In this document: one piece after another, positions 46,701 through 54,322 of the stretch | Position numbering within the stretch: the first letter of the stretch is position 1 | Layout: each line of letters begins with the position of its first letter | Source: Silanimonas sp021297925 | Lineage (GTDB): Bacteria; Pseudomonadota; Gammaproteobacteria; Xanthomonadales; Xanthomonadaceae | Length of the DNA stretch: 64,000 bases | Assembly (NCBI GenBank): GCA_027532825.1 | Contig: JAPZTL010000002.1 | Location: 248,001-312,000 of the forward strand | Direction: 5' to 3' | Made by a program: the position numbers and the translations under genes | The notes under the pieces: model-generated | The model's database searches: none | Seen by the model: the letters and a program-made list of their open reading frames with translations, nothing else | What the model was told of the DNA's origin: nothing

Positions 46701-47210
46701 GATGCCGGCGGCCTCCTCGAGGAACAGCCGCAATTCCTCGGGCTTGGCCTCGATCACCTGCGAGATCATGCCTTGCTCGATGATCGAGTAGCTGCGCGGC
46801 CCGAGGCCGGTGCCGAGGAACAGGTCGGTGATGTCGCGGCGACGGCAACGCGCACCGTTGAGGAAATAGCTGCTCTGGCCATCGCGCGACACGAGTCGCT
46901 TGACCGAGATCTCGTTGTACTTGGCGAACTCGCCGCCGATGGCCTGGTCGGTGTTGTCGAAGACCAGCTCGACGGTGGCCTGCGACACCGGCTTGCGCGA
47001 GGACGAGCCGGAGAAGATCACGTCCGTCAGCGAGTCGCCTCGCAGCCGGCTGGCCGAGCTCTCGCCCATGACCCAGCGCACGGCGTCGATGATGTTCGAC
47101 TTGCCGCAGCCGTTGGGGCCGACGATGCCGGTCATGTTGGTCGGCAGGTGGAGCGTCGTCGGGTCGACGAAGCTCTTGAAGCCGGCGAGCTTGATGGTGG
47201 ACAGGCGCAT
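43701..47210 (-). CDS. smc: Chromosome segregation ATPase SMC
   Basis: 1169 residues. Walker A GPNGCGKSNI (31-40), long coiled coils either side of a hinge at about 510-670 (VETVLGHMLEAVVHDD to near GPGWLRF), ABC signature LLSGGEKALT (1069-1078), Walker B FCLLDEVDAP with D1098/E1099, and the D-loop LDEANVGRF. It compacts and segregates the chromosome with ScpA and ScpB, both encoded at 50142-51910 on the other strand. Length is normal. Confidence 0.97.
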   Translation of the reverse strand: MRLSTIKLAGFKSFVDPTTLHLPTNMTGIVGPNGCGKSNIIDAVRWVMGESSASRLRGDSLTDVIFSGSSSRKPVSQATVELVFDNTDQAIGGEFAKYNEISVKRLVSRDGQSSYFLNGARCRRRDITDLFLGTGLGPRSYSIIEQGMISQVIEAKPEELRLFLEEAAGISKYKERRKETESRIKATRDNLDRLNDLREEIDKQLEHLKRQARAAEQYQGLQAEHREKDAQLKALEYRRLNRELEALNASLLSDETRLQELLAEQRAAEEQGELTREQHAEASQHLGRAQAESYRIGGEIARIEQQIQHQRELKRRIETARAEADEALAEVMHHIESDAAQLMQLEEQVAEAEPRLETLRGGDEDRQDALREAETKLADWQRRWDEYARSYAESSRAAEVERTKIEFLERQSMEANRRRETLATERAGLDLATLSEAMETLALEHETKRAGLDALAEILDGKKAALLEIQEQQRQQQTELAETRKAAQAAKGRMASLEALQHAALGQEKSGALDWLQAQGLADLPRLGEVLTVEPGWETAVETVLGHMLEAVVHDDAGSVREAVAQLAQGRVALVDGAMGGVDAPASSLAAKVQGPRAIRALLAPIHAVDVLASDEAEAIRADLRTGEALIDRTGVWEGPGWLRFNKSGEAQQGALAREREINELKQRIAGLAAREQALLDGQHAHRDALLVAEQAREDAQRTLYLAHRSVAEMGGQLQSQKGRLETAQARMATLDRELAQIATSMESAQVEVREARGRLEIATGRMGDLEAQRITLENERRLFTEQRETARMSAREARESAHQLALALEAQRTRVNALNQSLSRLRGQQAQLASRRDELAAQLQDGDSPIHTLDGERQLLLEQRLVAEKDLATARANLDGIEQELRGYEHKRQQRDQAAIAQRERIAQRRMEAQALEIKAQQQVEAIATAGLELDAVVAGLPEQADAATWSRSIGELEGKMRRLEPVNLAAIQEFAEQSERKAYLDKQHVDLTTALDQLEEAIRKIDRETRGRFKETFDRVNAGVQELFPRLFGGGHAYLELTGEDLLDTGVAIMARPPGKRVSNITLLSGGEKALTAVSLVFAIFRLNPAPFCLLDEVDAPLDEANVGRFCTMVGEMSEKVQFLFVSHNKATMEAARQLAGVTMREPGVSRLVSVDLAEATRLAGAA

Positions 47211-47325
47211 GCGCGGGGCGATCCGGGATCACGGTGCCGGATCGAGGCCGACGCCGCAGGGTCTACAACGGAAGCGCAGCCTCCAAGTCCTTGATTTCCA
47301 TGGACTGCGGGCCGCAAGGTCGGCC

Positions 47326-47331
47326 AGTGTA
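47326..47331 (-). promoter_or_regulatory. Candidate -10 element for smc
   Basis: TACACT on the minus strand, in the context GGTACACT shared with the gyrA promoter candidate, lies 116 bases before the smc ATG in the 176-base gap after bolA. The remaining gap shows no recognisable gene. Confidence 0.4.
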
Positions 47332-47386
47332 CCGCCCCGGAGGACCCGCTTCACGCCGTTCGACCCGACCCCGGAGGCCCGACACC

Positions 47387-47704
47387 TCAGCCGGCCGGGG
47401 CTCCCGGCTCGCCCGGCGCCCATGCGCCGATCGCCAACGCGTGGATGTCGGTCGCCATCAGCGGTCCCAGCGCCTCGTAGATGCGGCGATGCCGGGCGAT
47501 CGGGGGCAGGCCCACGAACGCCGCACTGACCACCCGCACGGTGAAGTGGCTGCGCCCGTCGGCGGCCCCAGCGTGCCCCCGGTGGCGATCGCTGTCGTCG
47601 ACAAGATCAAGGAAAGTCGGGGCCAGCGCGCCCCGCAGCCGGGCCTCGATGGCGGCGGCGCGCTGCCCGCGGGGCAGCGGCGAATCGGCGGGCGTCGCGT
47701 TCAC
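47387..47704 (-). CDS. BolA family protein
   Basis: 105 residues. The BolA core is present: AIEARLRGALAPTFLDLVDDS, HRGHAGAADGRSHFTVRVVS, and HRRIYEALGPLMATDIHALAIGA. BolA proteins partner with monothiol glutaredoxins in iron-sulfur handling and stress morphology. The start is GTG at 47704, overlapping the yciI stop (GTGA); no in-frame ATG occurs at a suitable position. Confidence 0.9.
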   Translation of the reverse strand: MNATPADSPLPRGQRAAAIEARLRGALAPTFLDLVDDSDRHRGHAGAADGRSHFTVRVVSAAFVGLPPIARHRRIYEALGPLMATDIHALAIGAWAPGEPGAPAG

Positions 47705-48024
47705 GGCAGTACGGGCAGGAAAGGGCGGACGTCGACCGACGCGTACACGCCCGCGGCGACGTAAGGGTCCTCGGCCGCCCACGTCCGGGCGGCCCCGAGG
47801 TCCGGGAAGGCCGCCACGACCACGCTGCCCGATACCCCGCCCTCGGCCGGCGGCACGCCGTCCCCGCGGGGCATGGGTCCGGCGAGCCGCAGCCGTCCCT
47901 CGGCCGCGAGGTCTCGCAGCCGGGCCAGATGGGCGGGACGGGCCTCGGCGCGACGCTCGGCGGCGTCCTCGGCGTCCTGTGCGAAAACGACGTACCAGCG
48001 GGTCGGAGGATGCTGTTCGTTCAT
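47701..48024 (-). CDS. yciI: YciI family protein
   Basis: 107 residues of the ferredoxin-like YciI fold: WYVVFAQDAEDAAERR, HLARLRDLAAEGRLRLAGPM with the conserved His, and the C-terminal AEDPYVAAGVYASVDVRPF. Some homologues catalyse dehydrochlorination-type chemistry; the cellular role is unclear. It overlaps bolA and probably forms a two-gene unit with it. A long inverted repeat lies between it and the divergent CsgG-like gene. Confidence 0.9.
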   Translation of the reverse strand: MNEQHPPTRWYVVFAQDAEDAAERRAEARPAHLARLRDLAAEGRLRLAGPMPRGDGVPPAEGGVSGSVVVAAFPDLGAARTWAAEDPYVAAGVYASVDVRPFLPVLP

Positions 48025-48030
48025 CCCACC

Positions 48031-48060
48031 AGTTTAACGATGCGAAGGCCGCGTTAAACT
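48031..48060. promoter_or_regulatory. 30-bp inverted repeat in the yciI/CsgG-like divergent region
   Basis: AGTTTAACG (48031-48039) and CGTTAAACT (48052-48060) are perfect 9-bp inverted repeats separated by 12 bases, AT-rich against the surrounding GC-rich DNA. It sits in the 93-base gap between divergent start codons, so it could bind a regulator; its right arm contains TAAACT, a possible -10 box for the CsgG-like gene. Confidence 0.5.
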
Positions 48061-48117
48061 ACAGGGGCCGCCATGGAGGCGGCGTCCCCCGTCCCTACTT
48101 TCCACCAAGGAAACTGC

Positions 48118-49296
48118 ATGCGTTCCTTCCGCCCCCTGGCGTTTGCTTTCGGCCTCACGGTGTTCACTGCCGCCAGCCCCGCCGCCGCCGAGCCCCTCGC
48201 GTATTCCATCGTCCACGAGACCGAGACGGCCCTGCCCGAGGACCTCGGCGCGGTGCATGCCCTGCGCCTCGTGAACCTCCGTTGGTCCCCCTACGAGGGC
48301 CGCAAGGCCCGCGTCGCCGTCAGCAAGATCGACAACACCTCCTCCGTCGCCAGCTACACCGCGAGCGACCAGTACGGCCAGACCGACGTCAGCTGGGCCT
48401 TCCAGACGGTGCCGGTGAACGGCATCGAGGCCATGATCACGGACGCCCTCAACCAGAGCGGCCGCTTCCGCCTGATCGAGCGCCAGGCCATCAACAACGT
48501 GCTTCGGGAGCAGGACTTTGGGTCCAGCGGCCGCGTCGCGCAGCCGTCGGCCGCCGCGACGGGGCAGGTCCTGGGCGCCGAGTACCTCGTCGAGGCGGTC
48601 ATCACGTCGTACGACCCGGGCGTGACCTCCAAGTCGACCAACATCGGCGGCATCGCCACGGCCGCGGGCCTCGGCGGCGGCCTGGGCGCCCTGGTCGGCG
48701 GCCTCAGCATCAATTCCTCGTCGGCCGCGCTGGGCATGAACATCCGCCTCATCGACGCGACGACCTCGGAGGTCGTGTTCACCAAGCAGATCAACCGCGA
48801 GATCAAGGAGTCGGGCCTCGGCTTCGGCGGTGGTGCCATCGCCGGCGGCGCGGCCCTGGGGGGTTTCGTCGGCCAGTACTCGCGCACGCCGATCGGCCAG
48901 GCAGTCCAGGCCGCGATCCACGAGGCGGTGTACGAACTCGCCAAACAGGTCGGCGCGAAGCCGGCCAGCGGCTCGGTGGTCCGCGTCCAGGGCCCGCAGG
49001 CCTTCCTGAACCTCGGGGCCGGCTCCGTGCAGGTCGGTGACCGCCTCAGCGTGGCCCGCCTCGGCGAAGCGCTGATCGATCCGGAGACCGGGATCTCGCT
49101 CGGCTCGACCGAAACGCCAGTGGGCGAGGTCCAGGTCACCCAGGTGCAGGACCGCTTCAGCATCGCCATGGTCCAGGGCGGCGCCAAGATCGAGGCGAAG
49201 GACCGCGTGATCTCGATGGCCACGCCAGAACCGATCGAATTCGGCCCGATGCTGGACGAACTGGCCGAAAAGCCGAAGAAGCCGCGTCGCCGCTGA
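48118..49296 (+). CDS. CsgG/HfaB family protein, non-lipidated
   Basis: 392 residues. A standard signal peptide (MRSFRPLAFAFGLTVFTAAS, cleavage near PAAA) without a lipobox cysteine. The CsgG-like core includes VAVSKIDNTSS, ALNQSGRFRLIERQAINNVLREQDF, GAEYLVEAVITSYD and IDATTSEVVFTKQINREIKESG. Two Gly-rich hydrophobic stretches (AAGLGGGLGALVGGL, GGGAIAGGAALGGFVG) interrupt the core, and a C-terminal beta-rich domain follows. CsgG proteins form outer-membrane secretion pores for curli; no curli genes are here. AAGG lies about seven bases before the ATG. Confidence 0.85.
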   Translation: MRSFRPLAFAFGLTVFTAASPAAAEPLAYSIVHETETALPEDLGAVHALRLVNLRWSPYEGRKARVAVSKIDNTSSVASYTASDQYGQTDVSWAFQTVPVNGIEAMITDALNQSGRFRLIERQAINNVLREQDFGSSGRVAQPSAAATGQVLGAEYLVEAVITSYDPGVTSKSTNIGGIATAAGLGGGLGALVGGLSINSSSAALGMNIRLIDATTSEVVFTKQINREIKESGLGFGGGAIAGGAALGGFVGQYSRTPIGQAVQAAIHEAVYELAKQVGAKPASGSVVRVQGPQAFLNLGAGSVQVGDRLSVARLGEALIDPETGISLGSTETPVGEVQVTQVQDRFSIAMVQGGAKIEAKDRVISMATPEPIEFGPMLDELAEKPKKPRRR

Positions 49297-49391
49297 CCGA
49301 TGCCGGACCACGCCGCCACGCGTCCGCGCCGTTCCCCGCCCCACGCCGGCCGGGGACGGCGCCTTCGGCCGCGGGCGGCGGGGGGGCGCCG

Positions 49392-50045
49392 GTGAGTCGC
49401 GGCGAAGGCCTTCGCCTCGACGTCCATCCCACCCATCCGCAGGCGCGCCAGATCGAACGCTGCGCGCAGAGCCTCGCCGGCGACGGCCTCGCGCTCTGCC
49501 CCACCGACGCGGGCTACGCCCTAGTCTGGGGCCTGGACGGCACCGGGGCCGAGGAGCGGGTCCGCCGGCTTCGCCAACTGGACACCCGGCACCCCTTCAC
49601 CCTATGCTGCGCGTCGATCAGCGACGCCAGCCGGTTCGCCCGGCTCGACGACCGGGTTTACCGCCTGCTGCGGCGGCTCGGGCACAGCCCCGTCACCTAC
49701 CTCCTGCCGGCCTCCGGCCAGTTGCCGAACCGTCTCCGACAATGCGGACGGGGCAAACGCCGGGACATCGGCATCCGCCTGCCCGGCCACCCGGTGGCGC
49801 AGGCCCTGCTCGAGGCTTGTGGCGGTGTCCTGTTGTCGGCGACCCTGCGGTCGCCGGACATGGACGCCGACGAGGCGCCGTTCCTCGGCCACGAGGCCGA
49901 CGCGGTCGCCGACCTGTGGCTGCACGGGGTCGACGTGATGCTGGACGCCGGCCATTGCGATCCCGGGCCGACCAGCATCCTCGACTGCACGGGGGATGCA
50001 CCCGTCCTGCTCCGGCAGGGCTTCACGCCGGTGGACCTCGACTGA
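49392..50045 (+). CDS. YciO family (YrdC/Sua5-like) protein
   Basis: 217 residues. The segment HPFTLCCASISDASRFARLDDRVYRLL, together with GIRLPGHPVAQALLEACGGVLLSATL and PTSILDCTGDAPVLLRQG, matches E. coli YciO more closely than TsaC. The family shares the threonylcarbamoyl-AMP synthase fold; TsaC/Sua5 makes the tRNA t6A precursor, whereas the role of YciO is unsettled. The start is GTG at 49392; the 95-base gap upstream is GC-rich with no other signal. It precedes scpA. Confidence 0.85.
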   Translation: MSRGEGLRLDVHPTHPQARQIERCAQSLAGDGLALCPTDAGYALVWGLDGTGAEERVRRLRQLDTRHPFTLCCASISDASRFARLDDRVYRLLRRLGHSPVTYLLPASGQLPNRLRQCGRGKRRDIGIRLPGHPVAQALLEACGGVLLSATLRSPDMDADEAPFLGHEADAVADLWLHGVDVMLDAGHCDPGPTSILDCTGDAPVLLRQGFTPVDLD

Positions 50046-50057
50046 GGCCTCACCTCC

Positions 50058-50077
50058 GGCGGGACGACCGTCCCGCC
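50058..50077. terminator. 8-bp hairpin between yciO-like gene and scpA
   Basis: GGCGGGAC (50058-50065) and GTCCCGCC (50070-50077) flank a GACC loop, 13 bases after the yciO-like stop. No T-run follows. It might weaken readthrough into scpA, but the genes are probably co-transcribed. Confidence 0.4.
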
Positions 50078-50141
50078 CCACGCCGAGACCACTCCGCCCC
50101 GAGGGAGGGCCCGTGACTCGCAAGATCGGCTGCCACACCCG

Positions 50142-51122
50142 ATGACGGGGGCAACCGCCCAAGACGGCCTGCCGCTGCCCGCCGAGGCCGCGCCGGCGTC
50201 CGCCGCCACCGATTTCCCGACCCCGCCCCAGCAGCAGGAAATGCCGCTGGCGGTCGTCCGTGGCCAGCCGGTGCTGCAGATCCCCCAGGACCTGTACATC
50301 CCGCCGGACGCGCTCGAGGTCATCCTCGAGGCCTTCGAGGGCCCGCTGGACCTGCTGCTCTACCTGATCCGCCGTCAGAACCTCGACATCCTCGACATCC
50401 CGGTGGCCGAGATCACCCGCCAGTACATCGGCTACATCGACGTGATGCAGGAGCTGCGCTTCGAACTCGCCGCCGAGTACCTGGTGATGGCTGCGATCCT
50501 CGCCGAGATCAAGTCGCGGATGCTGCTGCCCCGCCCGCCTTCGGAGGAGGGCGTCGAGGCCGACCCGCGCGCCGAACTGGTGCGCCGCCTGCAGGAGTAC
50601 GAGCGCTTCAAGAAGGCCGCCGAGGATATCGACACCCTGCCCCGCCTCGACCGCGACACCGTCGTGGTGCATGCAGATCCGGGCGAGAAGCAGAGCCGCG
50701 TCGAGCCGCCGGCCGTCGACCTCCGCGAGATGCTGCTCGCCCTGCGCGACGTCATGAAGCGCGCCGAGTTGTTCAGCCACCACGCCATCAAGCGCGAGGC
50801 GCTCAGCGTCCGCCAGCGCATGGGCGAGGTGCTGGGCCGGTTGTCGGCCACCCAGTTCACCGGGTTCACCGCGCTGTTCACGCCGGAAGAGGGGCGCCTC
50901 GGCGTCGTGGTGACCTTCCTCGCGATCCTCGAACTCGCCAAGGAGCGCCTCATCGAGCTCGTGCAGACCGCGCCGCTCGCGCCGATCCACGTCCGGGCCC
51001 TGGCCGAGCGCCTCGACAAGGACGGCGGTCCGGCCCCGGCGGACGAGGCCCCCGAAACCCCCGGGGGGGACGCGCCCTCCGCCCAGCCCACCGACGGCGA
51101 TGACGGCCTCGCGCCGGCCTGA
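50142..51122 (+). CDS. scpA: Segregation and condensation protein A
   Basis: 326 residues. The kleisin that links SMC heads. Core motifs EAFEGPLDLLLYLIRRQNLDILDIPVAEI (from about residue 68), YLVMAAILAEIKSRMLLP, and a C-terminal winged helix ending VVTFLAILELAKERLIELVQ. It carries an extra N-terminal segment of about 60 residues, rich in Ala/Pro, and an acidic Pro-rich tail. The start is ATG at 50142; upstream frames close quickly. 23 bases before scpB. Confidence 0.95.
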   Translation: MTGATAQDGLPLPAEAAPASAATDFPTPPQQQEMPLAVVRGQPVLQIPQDLYIPPDALEVILEAFEGPLDLLLYLIRRQNLDILDIPVAEITRQYIGYIDVMQELRFELAAEYLVMAAILAEIKSRMLLPRPPSEEGVEADPRAELVRRLQEYERFKKAAEDIDTLPRLDRDTVVVHADPGEKQSRVEPPAVDLREMLLALRDVMKRAELFSHHAIKREALSVRQRMGEVLGRLSATQFTGFTALFTPEEGRLGVVVTFLAILELAKERLIELVQTAPLAPIHVRALAERLDKDGGPAPADEAPETPGGDAPSAQPTDGDDGLAPA

Positions 51123-51145
51123 GCCCGTTTCGATCCGCGACCTCC

Positions 51146-51910
51146 ATGACCGACGAGACCCTTCCCGACGACTTCGCCCTGGCCGCGCCGACCGAGCCGG
51201 AACCGACCGAGCTGGCGCTGATCGCCCGCATCGTCGAGGCCGCCCTGCTGGCGGCGACGGGGCCCCTGACCGTCGCCCAGCTCTATGCTCTGTTCCCCGA
51301 CGCCCAGCCCGCACCGCGCGGCAGCATCGAACAGGCCATCGCGCAGCTGCAGGAGGCCAGCGCGACTCGCGGCGTCGAGCTGGTCGAGGTGGCCTCGGGC
51401 TTCCGCTTCCAGGTGCGGCGCGAGGTCCAGCCCTGGGTGTCGCGCCTGTTCACCGAGCGGCCGCAGCGCTACACGCGCGCGACGCTCGAGACGCTGGCCC
51501 TGATCGCCTACCGCCAGCCCATCACCCGCGGCGAGATCGAACAGATCCGCGGCGTCGCGGTGAACGCCAACATCGTCAAGATGCTCGAGGAGCGCGAGTG
51601 GATCCGCGTCGTCGGCCATCGCGACGTGCCGGGCCGCCCCGCCCTGTTCGGCACCACCAGGGCCTTCCTCGACTACTTCAACCTGAAGTCGCTGGACGAA
51701 CTGCCGCCGCTGTCCGAGATCCGCGACCTCGGCGAGCTCGAACCGCAACTGCCGCTGGAGGATCCCCTGCCCGTACAGGCCCTCGCCGCCGCGGCCCTTC
51801 CCGAATCCGTCCCCGTCGCCGATGACGCGGGCGCCGATGCCGACGTCGCGACGACGTCCGCCCCCACCCCTGACGAGAGCGACGACGCGGCCAACGACCG
51901 CACGCCTTGA
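51146..51910 (+). CDS. scpB: Segregation and condensation protein B
   Basis: 254 residues. Two winged-helix domains: ALIARIVEAALLAATGPLT, then LETLALIAYRQPITRGEIEQIRGV and GTTRAFLDYFNLKSLDELPPL. ScpB dimers regulate the SMC-ScpA ring. An acidic, Ala/Asp-rich tail (about 195-254) is longer than the minimal family length. Its stop overlaps a possible TTG start of the downstream rluB-like gene. Confidence 0.95.
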   Translation: MTDETLPDDFALAAPTEPEPTELALIARIVEAALLAATGPLTVAQLYALFPDAQPAPRGSIEQAIAQLQEASATRGVELVEVASGFRFQVRREVQPWVSRLFTERPQRYTRATLETLALIAYRQPITRGEIEQIRGVAVNANIVKMLEEREWIRVVGHRDVPGRPALFGTTRAFLDYFNLKSLDELPPLSEIRDLGELEPQLPLEDPLPVQALAAAALPESVPVADDAGADADVATTSAPTPDESDDAANDRTP

Positions 51911-51915
51911 GCCCG

Positions 51916-53499
51916 ATGAGCAACGACACCCCACGCAAGACCCTTTCGCTGAAGCGCGACGCCGCTCCGGCCCTTCCCACCATCGAGGAACGCCTGCACA
52001 AGGTGTTGGCCCAGGCCGGCCTCGGCTCGCGCCGGGCGCTCGAGGAGCGCATCGCCCGCGGCGACATCCGCGTAAACGGCGAGGTGGCCGAACTCGGCCG
52101 CACCATCCGCGGCGGCGACCGCGTCGAGCTGGACGGCAAGGCCTTCGTCGCCACCGCCCTGACCGAACCGCCGGCCGTCCTGCTGTACAACAAGCCCGAG
52201 GGCGTGGTGACCACACGCGAGGACCCCGAAGGCCGTCCGACCGTGTTCGAAACCCTGCCGCGCCTCAAGGGTGCGCGCTGGATCGCCGTGGGCCGCCTCG
52301 ACATCAACACGACCGGCCTGCTGCTGCTCACCACCGACGGCGAGCTCGCCAATGCGCTGATGCACCCGTCGAGCGAGGTCGAGCGCGAGTACGTCTGCCG
52401 CATCCACGGCGAGGTGTCCGACGCCGTCGTCGAGCGCCTGAAGCGCGGCGTGCAGCTCGAGGACGGCTCGGCGAAGTTCGACGAGATCGAGCCGATCGGG
52501 GCCAGCGATTCGCACGCCTGGTTCCGCGTGGTCATCAAGGAAGGCCGCAACCGCGAGGTGCGCCGCCTGTGGGACAGCCAGGGCCTGACGGTGAGCCGCC
52601 TGAAGCGCATCCGCTACGGCAGCGTGGTGCTGCCGCGGGAGCTGCTGCGCGGCCATTGCACGGAGATGCCGGGCGAACAGGTCGAAGCCCTGCGCCGGGA
52701 GTTCCAACTGCAGGAGCAAGCCCCGGTGCTGACGCTCCAACCGGTGATCGGCCAGCGCCGCGCCACCAAGCAGGCCATCGAGGTCCGACGCGACCAGCGC
52801 GGGCCGTCCTACGTCAACGGCGCGCTCGACCAGGAAGAGCGCGAGCTCCGTCGTTTCGACACCTTCCGCGAGGATCGCCCGGCCCGCGGCCGCGGCAAGC
52901 CCGGCGGCAAGGTGTTCGGCAAGAAGGGCGCGAAGGCCTTCGTCGGCCCGATGGGCGCCGATGCGCCGGTCGAGGGCCGCGGACCGCGCGGCGCCGGCAA
53001 GCCCTTCGGCAAGAAGCCGTTCGGCAAGAAGCCCGACGGCGCGCCGGGCGCGAAGCCCTTCGGCGCCAAGCCGGGCGGCGCTGGGAAGCCCTTCGGCAGC
53101 AAGGCCCGCGGCCCCAAGGCGGCGGCCGGTGGCGTCGACAGCGCCTCGGGCGCGTTCCGCAGCTGGTACGTGCCGGAAGGCGTGGAAACCGGCTCCAAGG
53201 TGGCGCCGCCGCGCAAGCCGCGCGGTGATCGTCCGTTCGGCAAGCCGGCGGGCGACGGCGGCTCCAGCCGCGGCCCGCGTCCGGAGGGCGGCGGCCCCGG
53301 CCGTGGCCCTCGCGGTGACGGGGGCCCGGCGCGCGGGCCTCGCGGCCACGGCGGTGGGCAAGGCGCTCGTGGTCCTGGCGGCGGCGGTCCGCGCGGTGCC
53401 GGTGGCCCGGCCGGCGGTGGCCCTCGCGGCGGCCAGCGCAAGCCGGGCCGAGGTGGCCACGGCCCGCGCCTCCCCGAAGGCGCGCCCGACATCGACTGA
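51916..53499 (+). CDS. rluB: RluB-type 23S rRNA pseudouridine synthase with long basic tail
   Basis: 527 residues, about twice the size of the catalytic core. The N-terminal S4 domain (RLHKVLAQAGLGSRRALEER) is followed by the catalytic RsuA/RluB domain with the active-site Asp in GRLDINTTGLLLLTTDGEL and the motif REGRNREVRRLWDSQ-like IKEGRNREVRRLWDSQGL. RluB isomerises a uridine near position 2605 of 23S rRNA. Residues 290-527 are a disordered Gly/Pro/Arg/Lys-rich tail with repeated GKPFG-like and GPRG units. An overlapping TTG at 51907 is an alternative start. Confidence 0.93.
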   Translation: MSNDTPRKTLSLKRDAAPALPTIEERLHKVLAQAGLGSRRALEERIARGDIRVNGEVAELGRTIRGGDRVELDGKAFVATALTEPPAVLLYNKPEGVVTTREDPEGRPTVFETLPRLKGARWIAVGRLDINTTGLLLLTTDGELANALMHPSSEVEREYVCRIHGEVSDAVVERLKRGVQLEDGSAKFDEIEPIGASDSHAWFRVVIKEGRNREVRRLWDSQGLTVSRLKRIRYGSVVLPRELLRGHCTEMPGEQVEALRREFQLQEQAPVLTLQPVIGQRRATKQAIEVRRDQRGPSYVNGALDQEERELRRFDTFREDRPARGRGKPGGKVFGKKGAKAFVGPMGADAPVEGRGPRGAGKPFGKKPFGKKPDGAPGAKPFGAKPGGAGKPFGSKARGPKAAAGGVDSASGAFRSWYVPEGVETGSKVAPPRKPRGDRPFGKPAGDGGSSRGPRPEGGGPGRGPRGDGGPARGPRGHGGGQGARGPGGGGPRGAGGPAGGGPRGGQRKPGRGGHGPRLPEGAPDID

Positions 53500-53524
53500 G
53501 CGCCAGCGAGAGCCCTGAGCGACC

Positions 53525-54295
53525 ATGACGACGGCCCCCGACCCCCGCGGCCTCGAGGCCGACGTCCTCGCACGCGACTGGTTCTACCGCTTCACCCTGC
53601 CCTCGGGCGCGGTGACGGGCAGCGCCCACGCGCCCGACATCCTCGCCATCCACGACACCCGCTGGGCGATGGCGCAGGCCTGCCTGCGCGATGCGTTTCC
53701 CGAAGGGGCGGCGCGCGCCAGCGCGGTCGACCTCGCCTGCCACCAGGGGTGGTTCTCGCTGAAGCTGCGGGAATTCGGCTTCGGCAGCGTGCACGGCATC
53801 GATGCCCGCCAGCAGCATGTCGAGGACGCGCGGCTGATCGCATCGGCCACCGGCGCGGACCACGTCGCGTTCTCGCGCGGCGACGTGCACGAGCTGGCGC
53901 CGGCGATCGCCGGCACCCATGAGCTCGTGCTGTGCTTCGGGCTGCTGTACCACCTCGAGAACCCGGTGGGCGCGCTGCGCGTCGCGCGCGCGCTGTGCAA
54001 ACGCCTGTGCCTGATCGAGACGCAGGTGGCGCCGGGCCAGACCGGCGTCGTCGACTACGGCAGCTACCGCTTCGTGAAGCCGATCGAGGGCAGCTTCGTC
54101 ATCGTCGACGAGACCGACGAGACGCACGGCCCGGAAGCCTCGACCTTGGGCATCAGCCTGATCCCCAGCCTCGAGGCCCTGCACTTCATCCTGCGCAAGG
54201 TCGGCTTCTCGAAGGTCGACGTGCTGCCGGTGCCGGAGGACGGCTACGAGCAGCTGCGGTACGGCAAGCGCGTGGTGCTGGCGGCCAGGGTGTAG
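53525..54295 (+). CDS. Class I SAM-dependent methyltransferase
   Basis: 256 residues. SAM-binding motif I is the variant AVDLACHQGWFSLKL (67-81), followed by VHGIDARQQHVEDARLIA and motif IV-like LVLCFGLLYHLENPVGALR, which resembles DUF1698/CmoB-type methyltransferases. The C-terminal half has VDETDETHGPEASTLGISLIPS. The substrate is unknown; tRNA, lipid and small-molecule substrates all occur in this group. It starts 25 bases after rluB and probably shares its transcript. Confidence 0.82.
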   Translation: MTTAPDPRGLEADVLARDWFYRFTLPSGAVTGSAHAPDILAIHDTRWAMAQACLRDAFPEGAARASAVDLACHQGWFSLKLREFGFGSVHGIDARQQHVEDARLIASATGADHVAFSRGDVHELAPAIAGTHELVLCFGLLYHLENPVGALRVARALCKRLCLIETQVAPGQTGVVDYGSYRFVKPIEGSFVIVDETDETHGPEASTLGISLIPSLEALHFILRKVGFSKVDVLPVPEDGYEQLRYGKRVVLAARV

Positions 54296-54322
54296 CCCGC
54301 CGCAACACCCACCGGGATCGCG

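Noticed and set aside
42825..47294. A 1489-codon plus-strand open frame opposite smc, zipA and ligA
   Set aside because: Antisense to three recognised genes, rich in Leu/Gly/Arg/Val with no domain; a shadow frame.
47263..47301. A 12-codon minus-strand frame (MEIKDLEAALPL) in the smc leader
   Set aside because: It lacks a ribosome-binding site and is too short to support; it could be chance.
53260..53470. Repetitive DNA near the end of rluB
   Set aside because: Coding low-complexity tail in frame with rluB, not a mobile element or CRISPR.
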